Assembly: GCA_964453665.1 (NCBI GenBank)
Contig: CAYVQT010000034.1
Coordinates: 1 to 36,062, forward strand
Direction: 5' to 3'
Source of the DNA: DAOUTY01 sp964453665
Lineage (GTDB): Bacteria; Chloroflexota; Dehalococcoidia; SZUA-161
DNA: 36,062 nucleotides
Each line of letters starts with the position of its first letter. The stretch's first letter is position 1. The translations under genes were made by a program, and so were the position numbers. Below the pieces are notes generated by a model, which did not search any database, was not told the origin of the DNA, and saw only the letters and a program-made list of their open reading frames with translations. This document shows, in pieces, positions 8,248-16,217 of the stretch.

Positions 8248-9576
8248 ATGGAAAGTATAGAAGTAATATATTTGGTTCTCTCCCTCTTATTCCTTGTGGT
8301 ATGCGCTTTCTTTTCCAGCGCTGAGATCGGCTTCATTAAATTGCAGCAGGTCAGGCTCAAGCATCTACAGGAAGAGGGTGTTCACGGCGCCGACCGGGTG
8401 GGCAGGATAATGGAGCACCCGGAACGTTTCCTCTCCACTGTGCTTACCGGGATCAGCTTCGCTGAAACCATCGTCGTTTCCCTGGGAACGATTTTCATCG
8501 TTGCCCTGCTGGGCGAGGGACTGGGAACGCCGATAGCAATCGTGGTTATCGCCATAGTACTGCTCATATTTGCCAAGGTGATCCCCAAGACCATAGCCGC
8601 GCAGCACCCGGAGCGAATCGCTCTCCTTTACGGAAGGTCAATAGAGCTGATAACCAGTGTGCTCCATCCGGTCATAGTCGCTTTGAGCTGGATTACAGCG
8701 GGAATTTCGCGTATAACCCATTCAAGCACCATCCCCAAGGCGCTAATAAGCATAGAGGAAATAGGCACCATAATCTCCATGGGGGAAGAGGAAGGGGTAG
8801 TGGACGAACATTCAGCCGAGATGCTGCGCAAGGTGGTCGGTCTGGGCGAGTGCCAGGTGAGTGAAGTGATGACCGCTCGCACTGAGGCTGCCTGGCTGGA
8901 GCAGGGATCAACTCTCGCCAATTTCTACAAGATATACGCCGCATCTCCTGCACAGCGTTATCCGATCTACGAAGAAACCTATGACAATGTGAAGGGTATG
9001 CTCTCTATCAGAGACGTGCTCACCGCCCTGGCCCAGGGAACGATAGGGGCCAAAGGGGTAGTTACAGAATTCGCTCGCCCGGTCTACTTTGTTCCCGAGA
9101 GCAAGCTGGTAGGGGAGCTGTTCAGCGAAATGCGGGAGGAGGGGTATTTCATGGCAGTAGTTGTCGACGAATACGGGGGCTCCTCCGGCATAGTGAGTAT
9201 CGACCAGCTGATCGATGAAATCGTGGGAGAGGTCAAAGAGGAAATCGTGGGGGCAAAGAAGCCGTTCAGGGTGGTCGGGGAGAGCTCATATAAAATACAG
9301 GGCGGCATGCGCATCGAGGAGGCGAATGAACAGCTCGGACTGGGGCTTCCCGAAGGCGATTACAAGACCATCGGCGGCTTCGCTCTCAATCTTTTCGGCC
9401 ATCTACCCAAAGAGGGCGAGCAGATAGACTATGAGAATCTGAGGATAGTGGTAGCCCAGGTCAAAGAAAATAAAGTAGCGCGGCTGTTCGTAACCAAAGA
9501 GAAGATAATGGATGAAACTAGTTTTACTGAAGATGGGAGGGCTGCCGGGGAGAATAAAAATGAAGCGAATAAGTAG
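8248..9576 (+). CDS. CNNM / CBS / CorC-HlyC transport protein (UPF0053)
   Basis: The product has 442 residues. The N-terminal CNNM (DUF21) membrane domain spans ~1-190, with the signature FFSSAEIGFIKLQ and conserved VIPKTIAAQHPERIA. A tandem CBS pair (~205-335; RYPIYEETYDNVKGMLSIRD, VVVDEYGGSSGIVSIDQL) binds nucleotides such as ATP-Mg. A CorC_HlyC domain (~345-425) completes the family architecture. Relatives (CorB/CorC, MpfA) are Mg2+ transporters or efflux regulators; the name haemolysin-like is historical. Ribosome site GCGGAGGGG precedes the ATG. It sits downstream of mscS in the same direction with a 190-base gap, suggesting loose ion/osmotic grouping. Confidence 0.93.
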   Translation: MESIEVIYLVLSLLFLVVCAFFSSAEIGFIKLQQVRLKHLQEEGVHGADRVGRIMEHPERFLSTVLTGISFAETIVVSLGTIFIVALLGEGLGTPIAIVVIAIVLLIFAKVIPKTIAAQHPERIALLYGRSIELITSVLHPVIVALSWITAGISRITHSSTIPKALISIEEIGTIISMGEEEGVVDEHSAEMLRKVVGLGECQVSEVMTARTEAAWLEQGSTLANFYKIYAASPAQRYPIYEETYDNVKGMLSIRDVLTALAQGTIGAKGVVTEFARPVYFVPESKLVGELFSEMREEGYFMAVVVDEYGGSSGIVSIDQLIDEIVGEVKEEIVGAKKPFRVVGESSYKIQGGMRIEEANEQLGLGLPEGDYKTIGGFALNLFGHLPKEGEQIDYENLRIVVAQVKENKVARLFVTKEKIMDETSFTEDGRAAGENKNEANK

Positions 9577-9776
9577 ACTTAAGGGCAGCCTCTCGCATCA
9601 TACCGGTTACCGGAATATGCCACGAACCTGTATCCAGGGCTACGTTGAATTATCCATCGCTTTGGACTACAATATATCCTCGCGGTCAGCTAGAAGATTT
9701 AAATCAAAACCTGAACCGCATGGTGCCCCTAAGTTCGTAGCAATCCCGGCAGCGTTGTACGGAGCAGTATATTTAA

Positions 9777-10637
9777 GTGAATAAAGTCGCTGTTATTACA
9801 GATGGCACATGTTGCCTGCCGGTCGAGCTGGTGGAGAAGTACGATATCTGTATCGTGCCCCTCGTGATTATCCACAAGGGTAACAGCTACCGTGATGGGA
9901 TCGATATCAGTCCGAGACAAGTCTACCAGATTATGAGAAGGAAAAAGGAACTGCCCACCACGTCAACCCCATCGGCGGGGGACTTCCTCAACGCCTACTG
10001 GCAGTTAAGTGAGAAGGCGGAGAGCATAGTCTGCGTCACCCTTACCAGCCTGCAAAGCAAGACCTTCGAGGCGGCGGTGGCTGGCAAGGACAAGGCCAGA
10101 GAGGTAATCCCGGATACGGCTATCGAGGTGATAGACAGCCGCGCCGTAGCCGGTGCCCTGGGCTTTGTCGCCCTCGAGGCAGCTCGCGCTGCCAGCCAGG
10201 GAGCAGAGTTGGCCCAGGTCGCCAATACTGCACGCGGCATGATCGGCAGGGTGAACCACCTGGCCATGGTAGACACACTCTACTATCTCGCGAGAACCGG
10301 CCGCATTGGCCTGGCGAAATCATGGGCGGGATCACTACTAAATATGAAGCCGATTGTTGAACATTCCACCCGGGTGGGTGAAACAACACCTGTAGCACGT
10401 CCCAGGACAACTGCGAGGGCAGTGGAGCGAATGCTGGGTCTGATGACAGAGAGGGTGGGGGATTCCAAAGTACACGTAATCGTGCACCATGCCGACGAAC
10501 CGGAGGAAGGTGAGAGGCTCAAGGAAGAGATCGCTTTAAAATTCGATTGTGTTGAACTTTATCTCACGGAATTCACCCCTGGTATGGGTGTCCATGCCGG
10601 CCCCGGCGTACTTGCTATCTCATTCTACGCGGAATGA
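9777..10637 (+). CDS. DegV family fatty-acid-binding protein
   Basis: The product has 286 residues and matches DegV along its whole length. N-terminal VAVITDGTCCLPVE is the usual ...ITDS/TD..LP motif. LPTTSTPSAGDFLNAY carries the TSxPS lipid head-group motif, and IEVIDSRAVAGALGF matches the family's second signature. Characterised homologues (FakB) hold a fatty acid and present it to the FakA kinase for phosphorylation; no fakA is in this window. The start is GTG, and the ribosome site (GGAG ~13 bases up) is poor. The 200 bases upstream contain no gene. Confidence 0.92.
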   Translation: MNKVAVITDGTCCLPVELVEKYDICIVPLVIIHKGNSYRDGIDISPRQVYQIMRRKKELPTTSTPSAGDFLNAYWQLSEKAESIVCVTLTSLQSKTFEAAVAGKDKAREVIPDTAIEVIDSRAVAGALGFVALEAARAASQGAELAQVANTARGMIGRVNHLAMVDTLYYLARTGRIGLAKSWAGSLLNMKPIVEHSTRVGETTPVARPRTTARAVERMLGLMTERVGDSKVHVIVHHADEPEEGERLKEEIALKFDCVELYLTEFTPGMGVHAGPGVLAISFYAE

Positions 10638-10763
10638 GGGGGCAATTTGGGGGAAGCAGTTCTATAGGCGGGCGTCACGTCTGATTGGTTAAGCACCGGG
10701 GGCAAACTTCCGCGGGTCAGAGACCTGCCTCATGAGCATCTACGACCAGATCAAGGAGGACCA

Positions 10764-10925
10764 TTACCAGTGTTTTATTTCGCCAGCAACCTGCTTGGTC
10801 TGCTCCAACAAAGAGTGAATGCTCACATCTTTCAGATCACGGGACAGTAAACTAATAGGATTCTCTTCGACTTCCACACCTGTGAAGACATCTAGTATGC
10901 TGTCGCTATCTATATTGTCGGACAT
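10764..10925 (-). CDS. Small hypothetical protein, 53 aa
   Basis: This short reading frame has its ATG at 10925 and stop TAA at 10764-10766. The acidic product starts MSDNIDSDSILDVFTGVEVE and ends in a helix (SLLEQTKQVAGEIKHW). It has no membrane segment and no cysteine. Support comes from a promoter 30 bases upstream, a purine-rich GGTGAGGGGG leader, and the amphipathic pattern. No family is recognised. It lies alone in the DegV/TIM-barrel gap, antisense to its neighbours. Confidence 0.55.
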   Translation of the reverse strand: MSDNIDSDSILDVFTGVEVEENPISLLSRDLKDVSIHSLLEQTKQVAGEIKHW

Positions 10926-10954
10926 TGTCTATGCCCCCTCACCTAGCCTCTAAC

Positions 10955-10982
10955 CTTATAAGAGTATTTATTCGCCTGTCGA
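10955..10982 (-). promoter_or_regulatory. Promoter for the 53-aa gene
   Basis: On the minus strand: -35 TCGACA (5 of 6 to consensus), a 16-base spacer, -10 TATAAG (5 of 6). The expected transcript start leaves a leader of about 20 bases before the ATG. Confidence 0.5.
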
Positions 10983-11308
10983 AGCACGTTACCAAAGAAT
11001 CGCTTTCGACTGTAGTATATTTAAGGTTTCTTGTGATTGAGCATAGACCAAAGCTTGAGCTTTGTGAATAGCCCATCAGTCCAAATTTAGCAAGGAAATC
11101 GTACGTAGGAAATCGTACCTTCCCAGTACCTTCAGTCACAAACAGGGGGCTTCAGCCATATCTTGACACCAGGCAAGGCATCCAGTTATGCTACTTCGTA
11201 GTAGCCAGGCACCTCAAATGCAATGCCGCCAGTTCATGCGCAGTTGGTTTGAATTAGCCATCTCGCCTGCCGATTAATCAGGGGCGCAGTGAAGCGCAAA
11301 GGTGAAAT
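10983..11308. other. Intergenic stretch with small repeats
   Basis: No convincing gene is seen. There is a tandem GGAAATCGTAC duplication near 11093-11117 and a short hairpin near 11190 (GCTAC / GTAGC). An overlapping minus-strand open frame at 10939-11139 has no ribosome site and atypical residues. Confidence 0.4.
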
Positions 11309-12088
11309 ATGAGCAAGCTTTTAGAGAAGCTAGAGCGTATCTCCGAAGGAGGAGGCCAGCCTCTGGGCTTCGGGGCCGCTGCCAACAGAACGAAAGCGTC
11401 GCCAATGGTGATCGTCTCCAGCATACCCGTGGGGAATGCCGAGCTGGCCATAATCGCTGTTGAATCAGGCGCCGACGCCGTATTGATGACCGCAGAGCAC
11501 CGGAAGAAAGATGAAATATTTACGCAGCTCCGAAGCATCACTATGGACATCCCCTGGGGGATATTCCTGGACATGGCAACCAGGAAGGAGACTGAACAGC
11601 TCATCGAGATAGGTTGCGACTTTGTGGTGCTGAACCCGGCCAAGACGCCGGCAGCAGTACTGAACGAGGAGAGAATCGGCAAGGTACTTCAGATCGATCC
11701 TTCGTTAAGCGACAATCTTGCCAAGTCTATAAACCGCCTGTCCATCGACGCGGTACTCCTCAGCACACTCGGCAGGACCGAAGCTCACATCACCATACAG
11801 GACCTAATGGCCTACGAGAGACTGGCCGCCGCAGCGGGGAAGCACCTCCTGGCGGCCATACCCCCTGCACTTCCAATAGACGATGTAGAGAGTTTGTGGG
11901 CCCTGGGAGTCAGGGGACTGGTTGTTGACATGACGGCTAAGAACCCCGAACTGAGACTATCTCAGATTAAAGAAGCAATCCAGAAGCTGCCGGCGAGAAA
12001 GAAGAGGGGCAACAGAGTCAGCGCGACACTACCGCTATTTAGGGAGGAGAAGGAGGCAAATCCACCCGAGGAAGAGGATGATTACTAA
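11309..12088 (+). CDS. TIM-barrel-like hypothetical protein, 259 aa
   Basis: Regularly spaced beta-alpha units can be read: PMVIVSSI, ADAVLMTAE, WGIFLDM, CDFVVLNPAKTPAAVL, IDAVLLSTL, KHLLAAIPPALP and VRGLVVDM. This is the rhythm of an eight-stranded TIM barrel, with candidate phosphate-binding glycines near the C-terminal strands. The last ~30 residues are a charged tail ending EEEDDY. I do not recognise a named family. It resembles uncharacterised barrel proteins and lacks an obvious catalytic signature. The ATG has AAGGTG upstream. The gene ends two bases before a convergent membrane-protein gene. Confidence 0.7.
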   Translation: MSKLLEKLERISEGGGQPLGFGAAANRTKASPMVIVSSIPVGNAELAIIAVESGADAVLMTAEHRKKDEIFTQLRSITMDIPWGIFLDMATRKETEQLIEIGCDFVVLNPAKTPAAVLNEERIGKVLQIDPSLSDNLAKSINRLSIDAVLLSTLGRTEAHITIQDLMAYERLAAAAGKHLLAAIPPALPIDDVESLWALGVRGLVVDMTAKNPELRLSQIKEAIQKLPARKKRGNRVSATLPLFREEKEANPPEEEDDY

Positions 12089-12090
12089 AT

Positions 12091-12390
12091 TCAGCCCAGC
12101 GCGAAAGACAAGATAATGAGAATAAGGACCATCGCCCCCGCCAGCATTCCAATCTTCTTCAAATCAGACCTCACATACTGATAGCTGGGTATCCCTCTCT
12201 TCAGTTCCGCCAGTGGCCGCGCCACGGCCTTGGGGGCCTGGCTCTTGCCCGGCCCGGTTTCAACTACTTTTTGAGAAGTGGACACAGAAACCGTTCCCGT
12301 TTGCACCGGGGGCCTGTCTCCGTGTTTTTTCTTCTTTGCCTTACTCAACTCCGAGTATCTTGCGGCTGTCTTGCGCGATTTTTTGGCCAT
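12091..12390 (-). CDS. Small basic protein with C-terminal membrane anchor, 99 aa
   Basis: The N-terminus is strongly basic (MAKKSRKTAARYSELSKAKKKKHG). A Thr/Ser/Pro-rich linker follows, then one C-terminal membrane helix (IGMLAGAMVLILIILSFALG) at residues ~78-98. It is predicted tail-anchored, with the basic part in the cytoplasm, possibly touching nucleic acid or ribosomes (inference). TAGGAG lies close to the ATG. The gene converges on the TIM-barrel gene with a two-base gap. No named family is recognised; similar short proteins are common in Chloroflexota. Confidence 0.65.
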   Translation of the reverse strand: MAKKSRKTAARYSELSKAKKKKHGDRPPVQTGTVSVSTSQKVVETGPGKSQAPKAVARPLAELKRGIPSYQYVRSDLKKIGMLAGAMVLILIILSFALG

Positions 12391-12588
12391 CTCTCCTACC
12401 GTCCTCTTGAAAATACCCTCTCAGAGCCCTGCTCCCGGGCCCTCAACCTCACCCAATTGTATCCGTCAGCGGCCGACTTGGCAAGCCCCTGCGTAAGTCC
12501 AGCCTACGGGCAGATAGACATAACTTTTATGATGTGATAGACTTCGCTTACCCACCGTTGCGATAGACTTAGCCTGGGGGAGGCGAGG

Positions 12589-13626
12589 ATGCGGGAGGCG
12601 ATGCTCTGGGAGAAAATCAGCGACTCAGCAGTTCGCTGCAATGTCTGCCAGTGGCGATGCGTGATCAGGCCGCAGCAGTTCGGCCTTTGCCAGGTGCGCC
12701 AGAATGTCGACGGCGTCCTAAAAATCCTGAACTACGCCGAGGTATCCTCAGTTGCGGTTGACCCTATCGAGAAGAAGCCCCTGTTCCACTTCCATCCCGC
12801 AACGCTGGCATTCTCTATCGGGGGCTGGGGCTGCAATTTCCACTGCAGGCACTGTCAGAACTGGCACATCTCCTGCGAGGTGCCCTGGGAAGATAAAAGC
12901 GACTCACAGCAGATATCTCCGGAGACCTCAATCGAACTCGCCAAACGCTACAACTGCGAGGGGATCGCCTGGACCTATAACGAGCCCGGGATCTGGCTGG
13001 AGTACACGCTGGATGCGGCCAAAATCGCCAGGGCTGAGGGACTGTACACCGTATATGTGACCAACGGCTACTCCACCCCTGAGGCTCTGGACGCTATGGG
13101 GCCCTATCTCGATGCCTGGAGGGTCGATGTCAAAGGGTTCTCCGACGCCTTCTACCGGCAACTGGCCAAAATATCGCAATGGCGTGGTATTCTCGAAGTC
13201 GCCGAGAGGGCGCAGGAGAAGTGGGGCATGCATATCGAGGTAGTGACCAATATCATCCCCACAATGAACGACGATGACGAGCAGCTAGAAGGCATCGCTA
13301 CCTGGATTCGGGACCGCCTGGGCGAGCTTACCCCCTGGCACGTGACCCGGTTCTACCCCCAGCACGACATGCAGCACATACCCCCTACGCCGATATCCAC
13401 AATCGAGCACGCCTACGACATCGGGAAAAAGGCAGGGCTTCGCTTCGTTTACGTGGGCAACCTGCACGGCCACGAAGGTGAGAACACGATATGCTACTCC
13501 TGCGGGCGCACAGTGGTCAAGCGCACGGGCTATCAGGCCGAGCTGGCCGGCCTGAACGGCTCCAGGTGCCGTTTTTGTGGAGCGGAGCTCAATTTCAGGA
13601 CAGACACAGAGCAGATAAAGAAGTGA
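12589..13626 (+). CDS. amrS: AmmeMemoRadiSam system radical SAM enzyme
   Basis: The product is 345 residues. Residues 82-89 hold the radical-SAM triad as CNFHCRHC (CX3CX2C), which binds a 4Fe-4S cluster for S-adenosylmethionine cleavage. An N-terminal Cys cluster (C17, C20, C24, C34: VRCNVCQWRC, FGLCQVRQN) is typical of AmrS and the related PflA-like family. GIAWTYNEPGIWLEY and VYVTNGYSTPEAL are family signatures. The C-terminus carries a second CX2C pair set (CYSCGRT, CRFCGAEL), probably a zinc ribbon. The substrate is not established. The next gene, the MEMO-AMMECR1 fusion, starts 33 bases downstream in the same direction, so the two form the standard AmmeMemoRadiSam operon. GGGGGAGG precedes the start. 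Confidence 0.93.
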   Translation: MREAMLWEKISDSAVRCNVCQWRCVIRPQQFGLCQVRQNVDGVLKILNYAEVSSVAVDPIEKKPLFHFHPATLAFSIGGWGCNFHCRHCQNWHISCEVPWEDKSDSQQISPETSIELAKRYNCEGIAWTYNEPGIWLEYTLDAAKIARAEGLYTVYVTNGYSTPEALDAMGPYLDAWRVDVKGFSDAFYRQLAKISQWRGILEVAERAQEKWGMHIEVVTNIIPTMNDDDEQLEGIATWIRDRLGELTPWHVTRFYPQHDMQHIPPTPISTIEHAYDIGKKAGLRFVYVGNLHGHEGENTICYSCGRTVVKRTGYQAELAGLNGSRCRFCGAELNFRTDTEQIKK

Positions 13627-13659
13627 TTTTTTTGAAGTATGATGGGGAGGTGAACTGAA

Positions 13660-14982
13660 ATGGCAGGGATCGCTTTCGGTTGTATTGTGCCACACCCTCC
13701 ATTGATCGTCCCCGAGGTCGGAGGCGGCAGAGAGATCGAGATATCGGCCTCCATAGAGGCTATGCAGGAACTGACCCGACGGCTGGCCGCTAAGCACCCG
13801 GATACCGTTATCGTTATCAGTCCCCACGGCACTATTCTCTACGATTCAATGGGCATAGCTACCGCCGGGTCTCTGCGCGGCACCATGAGAGACTGGGGCG
13901 CACGCAGCGCCGACCATGATTTTGAGAACGACACCGGTATGGTAACCGCACTGCAGGCAGAAGCCGAGGCCTCGGGAATCCCGCTGGACTCTATAGGGGA
14001 CAGGGAGTATAGCCTCGATCACGGCGTGATGGTCCCTATCTATTTCCTGGTCGAGGGGATGAAGGGAGTGCCCCTGGTGCCGCTAACATTCTCCATGCTG
14101 CCGCTGAGCGCCCACTTCAGCTTCGGACAGGCGATAAGGCGGGCAGCGGAGCGTGCGGGGAAAAGGGTGGCCGTCGTCGCCAGCGGAGACCTGTCCCATC
14201 GCCTCATCCGGGGCGCACCGGCCGGCTATGACCCCATGGGTGAGGTTTTCGACAATAAGCTCGTCGAGTCCATCCGGGCCTACGACGTTCCGGCGGTTCT
14301 GAACCTTGACGAGGAGCTTATCGACCGTGCCGGGGAGTGCGGCCTGCGCTCCATCGTCATACTGCTCGGCGCCCTGGACGGGCTGAAGGTCAGGCCCGAC
14401 GTCCTCTCCTATGAAGGGCCGTTCGGGGTTGGCTATATGGTCGCTTCTTTTGAAGTCGAAGAGGGGGATGGAGAGGAAATGCACCCCCTGACTAAACTCG
14501 CCAGGAACACCGTGGAGAGCTATGTGAAAGAGGGAAAGACCCCCCGACCATCTGAATTAACGCCCGAGATGCGGGAAAAGGCAGGTGTATTCGTCAGTAT
14601 CAAGAAGCACGGCCAGCTGCGGGGCTGCATCGGAACCTTCGAGCCAAAGCTGCCGAACGTCGCCGAGGAGATAATCAGCAACGCGGTAAGCTCGGCGTTT
14701 AAAGACCCCCGATTCCCGCCGGTGGACGCCGAGGAGCTGCCCGACCTGACCTACAGCGTCGATGTCCTGACCACGCCCGAGCCGGTGGAGAGCGAGAAGG
14801 AGCTCGACCCCAAAAAGTACGGCGTAATCGTGGAGAGCGGGAAACGGCACGGGCTGCTGCTGCCCGACCTCGAAGGCGTGGACACTGTGGACAAGCAGAT
14901 AGACATCTGCCGCCAGAAGGCCGGTATATATCCCGACGAGCCCGTAAAGCTCTACAGGTTCGAGGTGAAGAGGTACAGGTAA
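13660..14982 (+). CDS. MEMO-AMMECR1 fusion (AmmeMemoRadiSam proteins B and A)
   Basis: This 440-residue fusion has an N-terminal MEMO domain (~1-268), a LigB-like class III extradiol dioxygenase fold. His12 (IVPHPPLIVP), His56 (ISPHG), His121 (DHGVMVP) and His180 (SGDLSH) are candidate metal or active-site residues. The C-terminal AMMECR1 domain (~275-440) has the hallmark LRGCIGTFEP at 320-329 and LPDLEGVDTV at 401-410. Fusion of the two partners with an adjacent radical-SAM enzyme strongly implies one pathway, though its reaction is unknown. GGGGAGG precedes the ATG. The last 128 bases before codon 433 recur exactly 1.67 kb downstream. The frame past the TAA stays open through the following repeat to a TAG at 15151-15153. 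Confidence 0.93.
   Translation: MAGIAFGCIVPHPPLIVPEVGGGREIEISASIEAMQELTRRLAAKHPDTVIVISPHGTILYDSMGIATAGSLRGTMRDWGARSADHDFENDTGMVTALQAEAEASGIPLDSIGDREYSLDHGVMVPIYFLVEGMKGVPLVPLTFSMLPLSAHFSFGQAIRRAAERAGKRVAVVASGDLSHRLIRGAPAGYDPMGEVFDNKLVESIRAYDVPAVLNLDEELIDRAGECGLRSIVILLGALDGLKVRPDVLSYEGPFGVGYMVASFEVEEGDGEEMHPLTKLARNTVESYVKEGKTPRPSELTPEMREKAGVFVSIKKHGQLRGCIGTFEPKLPNVAEEIISNAVSSAFKDPRFPPVDAEELPDLTYSVDVLTTPEPVESEKELDPKKYGVIVESGKRHGLLLPDLEGVDTVDKQIDICRQKAGIYPDEPVKLYRFEVKRYR
14828..14955 (+). repeat. Direct repeat copy 1 (inside AMMECR1 3' end)
   Basis: 128 bases identical to 16500-16627. The intact copy encodes residues ~390-432 of the MEMO-AMMECR1 fusion. Confidence 0.97.
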
Positions 14983-14990
14983 CGTTGCCC

Positions 14991-15073
14991 TGCTCAAGGG
15001 GGATGTTTTCATCCCCCGCAAACAGCGGGCAGGGCAGGCGGGGTTGGGGATGATAACATCCCCAACGAGCGGG
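14991..15073. repeat. Palindromic dispersed repeat R1 (subtype A)
   Basis: Three hairpins in series: GGGGGATG / CATCCCCC with a TTTT loop (14998-15017), CCCGC / GCGGG, and GTTGGGGATG / CATCCCCAAC with an ATAA loop (15043-15066). It ends AACGAGCGGG. It shares its full length with R3 and its right half with R2 and R4. No T-run follows the stems, so it is not a standard terminator. Confidence 0.9.
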
Positions 15074-15155
15074 TTAAGGAAAAACAACTAACCCAACAGA
15101 TTGAAGAGAGGTTCGGAGAATTGATTGCCTTCACTTTTGTACGCGGAGGATAGCA

Positions 15156-15671
15156 ATGCCAGCTCGGCAAGAGGTTGGGTATGGGCCCTATAATGGGAAA
15201 CACCTTCATGTAGAGGCAGAGCCCGAATACGAAAGGGATTTCTATTTCACAGATGAAAAGCCTATCTTTCACCTTCAGATCCTTAATATAGGCACCGAAG
15301 ATTTTGATGATGAGCTTATATGGTTTATCGGATTTCCAGGGGGAAGGGAAACATCCGGCTTCTGTTCCGTAGAGCTAAAGCCTAACGAAAGGAGGCAATA
15401 TGAAGCTGGAGGAAGATTACTTGGTTTCCCGGGAACAGCAACGTTGTGCCTGAAAATCCCTTCTAATCTTCCGGTGCGGGGTCAAACATTTGATTGGGAA
15501 AATACACCCTTTCATACTTTGTATACATTCGAGGTATATGACCGCGCGCTATACGACAAAGAGCAAAGGAACAGAAGAAATACACTAATGCTATTGATAG
15601 CTAGCGTGGTGATTGCAGTCATAACTCTCGGAGCAGTTATAGCCACCCTAATTTTCACTATAGAGTGTTAG
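15156..15671 (+). CDS. Hypothetical protein with C-terminal membrane helix, 171 aa
   Basis: A soluble domain of ~135 residues is rich in beta-like stretches (PIFHLQILNIGTEDFDDELIWFIGF, TATLCLKIPSNL) and reads like an immunoglobulin-type or beta-sandwich fold. A charged hinge (DRALYDKEQRNRRN) and a C-terminal helix (TLMLLIASVVIAVITLGAVIATLIF) follow. There is no N-terminal signal, so the soluble part is probably cytoplasmic and tail-anchored. GCGGAGGA gives a good start. It is the first gene of the accessory island and lies between repeats R1 and R2. Codon use is more AT-rich than the AmmeMemoRadiSam genes. Function unknown. Confidence 0.65.
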   Translation: MPARQEVGYGPYNGKHLHVEAEPEYERDFYFTDEKPIFHLQILNIGTEDFDDELIWFIGFPGGRETSGFCSVELKPNERRQYEAGGRLLGFPGTATLCLKIPSNLPVRGQTFDWENTPFHTLYTFEVYDRALYDKEQRNRRNTLMLLIASVVIAVITLGAVIATLIFTIEC

Positions 15672-15765
15672 ATCAATATGAATCTTTTTAATTTTAACTG
15701 AGAGAAACATCTTCAAAAGGAAGCGCCCCTACCGCGATTATGAATTCACAAACATACACTGCATA

Positions 15766-15911
15766 TCCCCCCTTTGGCAAAGGGGGGAAGGGGGGATTTG
15801 AAGTACCTGAGCATCTGCAATCCCCCTGTATCCCCCTTTAAGAAAGGGGGACTTTTACCCCATCATCGGGAGGATGGTTGGGTTGTGGATGATAACATCC
15901 ACAACGAGCGG
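15766..15911. repeat. Stacked C/G-run hairpins plus palindromic repeat R2 (subtype B)
   Basis: Hairpin TCCCCCCTTT / AAAGGGGGGA (15766-15788), inverted pair GGGGGATT / AATCCCCC (15791-15826) and hairpin TCCCCCTTT / AAAGGGGGA (15831-15851) lead into the common palindrome. Here that palindrome is GTTGTGGATG / CATCCACAAC with an ATAA loop (15882-15905), then AACGAGCGG. Relative to R1 and R4 one base pair in the stem is switched on both sides, so pairing is kept. Confidence 0.88.
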
Positions 15912-15915
15912 TGAA

Positions 15916-15944
15916 GTGACATAATGGCATATATATGTTATAAT
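15916..15944 (+). promoter_or_regulatory. Promoter of toxin-antitoxin operon
   Basis: -35 GTGACA (5 of 6), a 17-base spacer, -10 TATAAT with an extended TG motif (15936-15937). It begins five bases after repeat R2. AT-rich alternating ATATAT surrounds the -10 and could serve as an autoregulatory operator (inference). Confidence 0.7.
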
Positions 15945-15977
15945 ATATATCCAAGCAGCCATTTACAGGAGCAGGCG

Positions 15978-16217
15978 ATGAAAAAGACGATGGTATATTT
16001 ACCTGAAGCAACCCACGAGGGGCTCAGAAGATTGGCTTTCGAGGAAAAAACCTCCATTGCCGAGTTGATACGGCGAGCTGTCGACCGAGCCTACCGTGAG
16101 GATCTGGAAGACATACGGGATATGGAAAATGAGCTTGCCTATTATCGTTCCCATCCTGAGTCGGCAGTCAACTATGAGGAGTATCGTCGGCAGCGCCTAG
16201 GCGATGTACAGGATTGA
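15978..16217 (+). CDS. Ribbon-helix-helix antitoxin (CopG/RHH type)
   Basis: This 79-residue protein begins MKKTMVYLPEATHEGLRRLA, a canonical ribbon-helix-helix start (a beta strand that contacts DNA, then helices with SIAELIRRAVDRAYRE). The acidic C-terminal part (MENELAYYRSHPESAVNYEEYRRQRLG) would wrap the toxin. The start at 15978 has AGGAG upstream; an upstream open frame from 15924 overlaps the promoter and is not used. It overlaps the toxin gene by 14 bases, the classic antitoxin-first arrangement. Expected roles are neutralising the toxin and repressing its own promoter. Confidence 0.88.
   Translation: MKKTMVYLPEATHEGLRRLAFEEKTSIAELIRRAVDRAYREDLEDIRDMENELAYYRSHPESAVNYEEYRRQRLGDVQD

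Noticed and set aside
10939..11139. 66-residue minus-strand frame upstream of the 53-aa gene
   Set aside because: It overlaps the promoter of the 53-aa gene, has no ribosome site and unconvincing composition.
13285..13827. 180-residue minus-strand frame across the amrS/MEMO junction
   Set aside because: Shadow of two identified genes.
15766..15851. CRISPR-like spaced repeats
   Set aside because: The C/G-run hairpins differ in length and spacing and have no regular repeat-spacer pattern; no cas gene is present.
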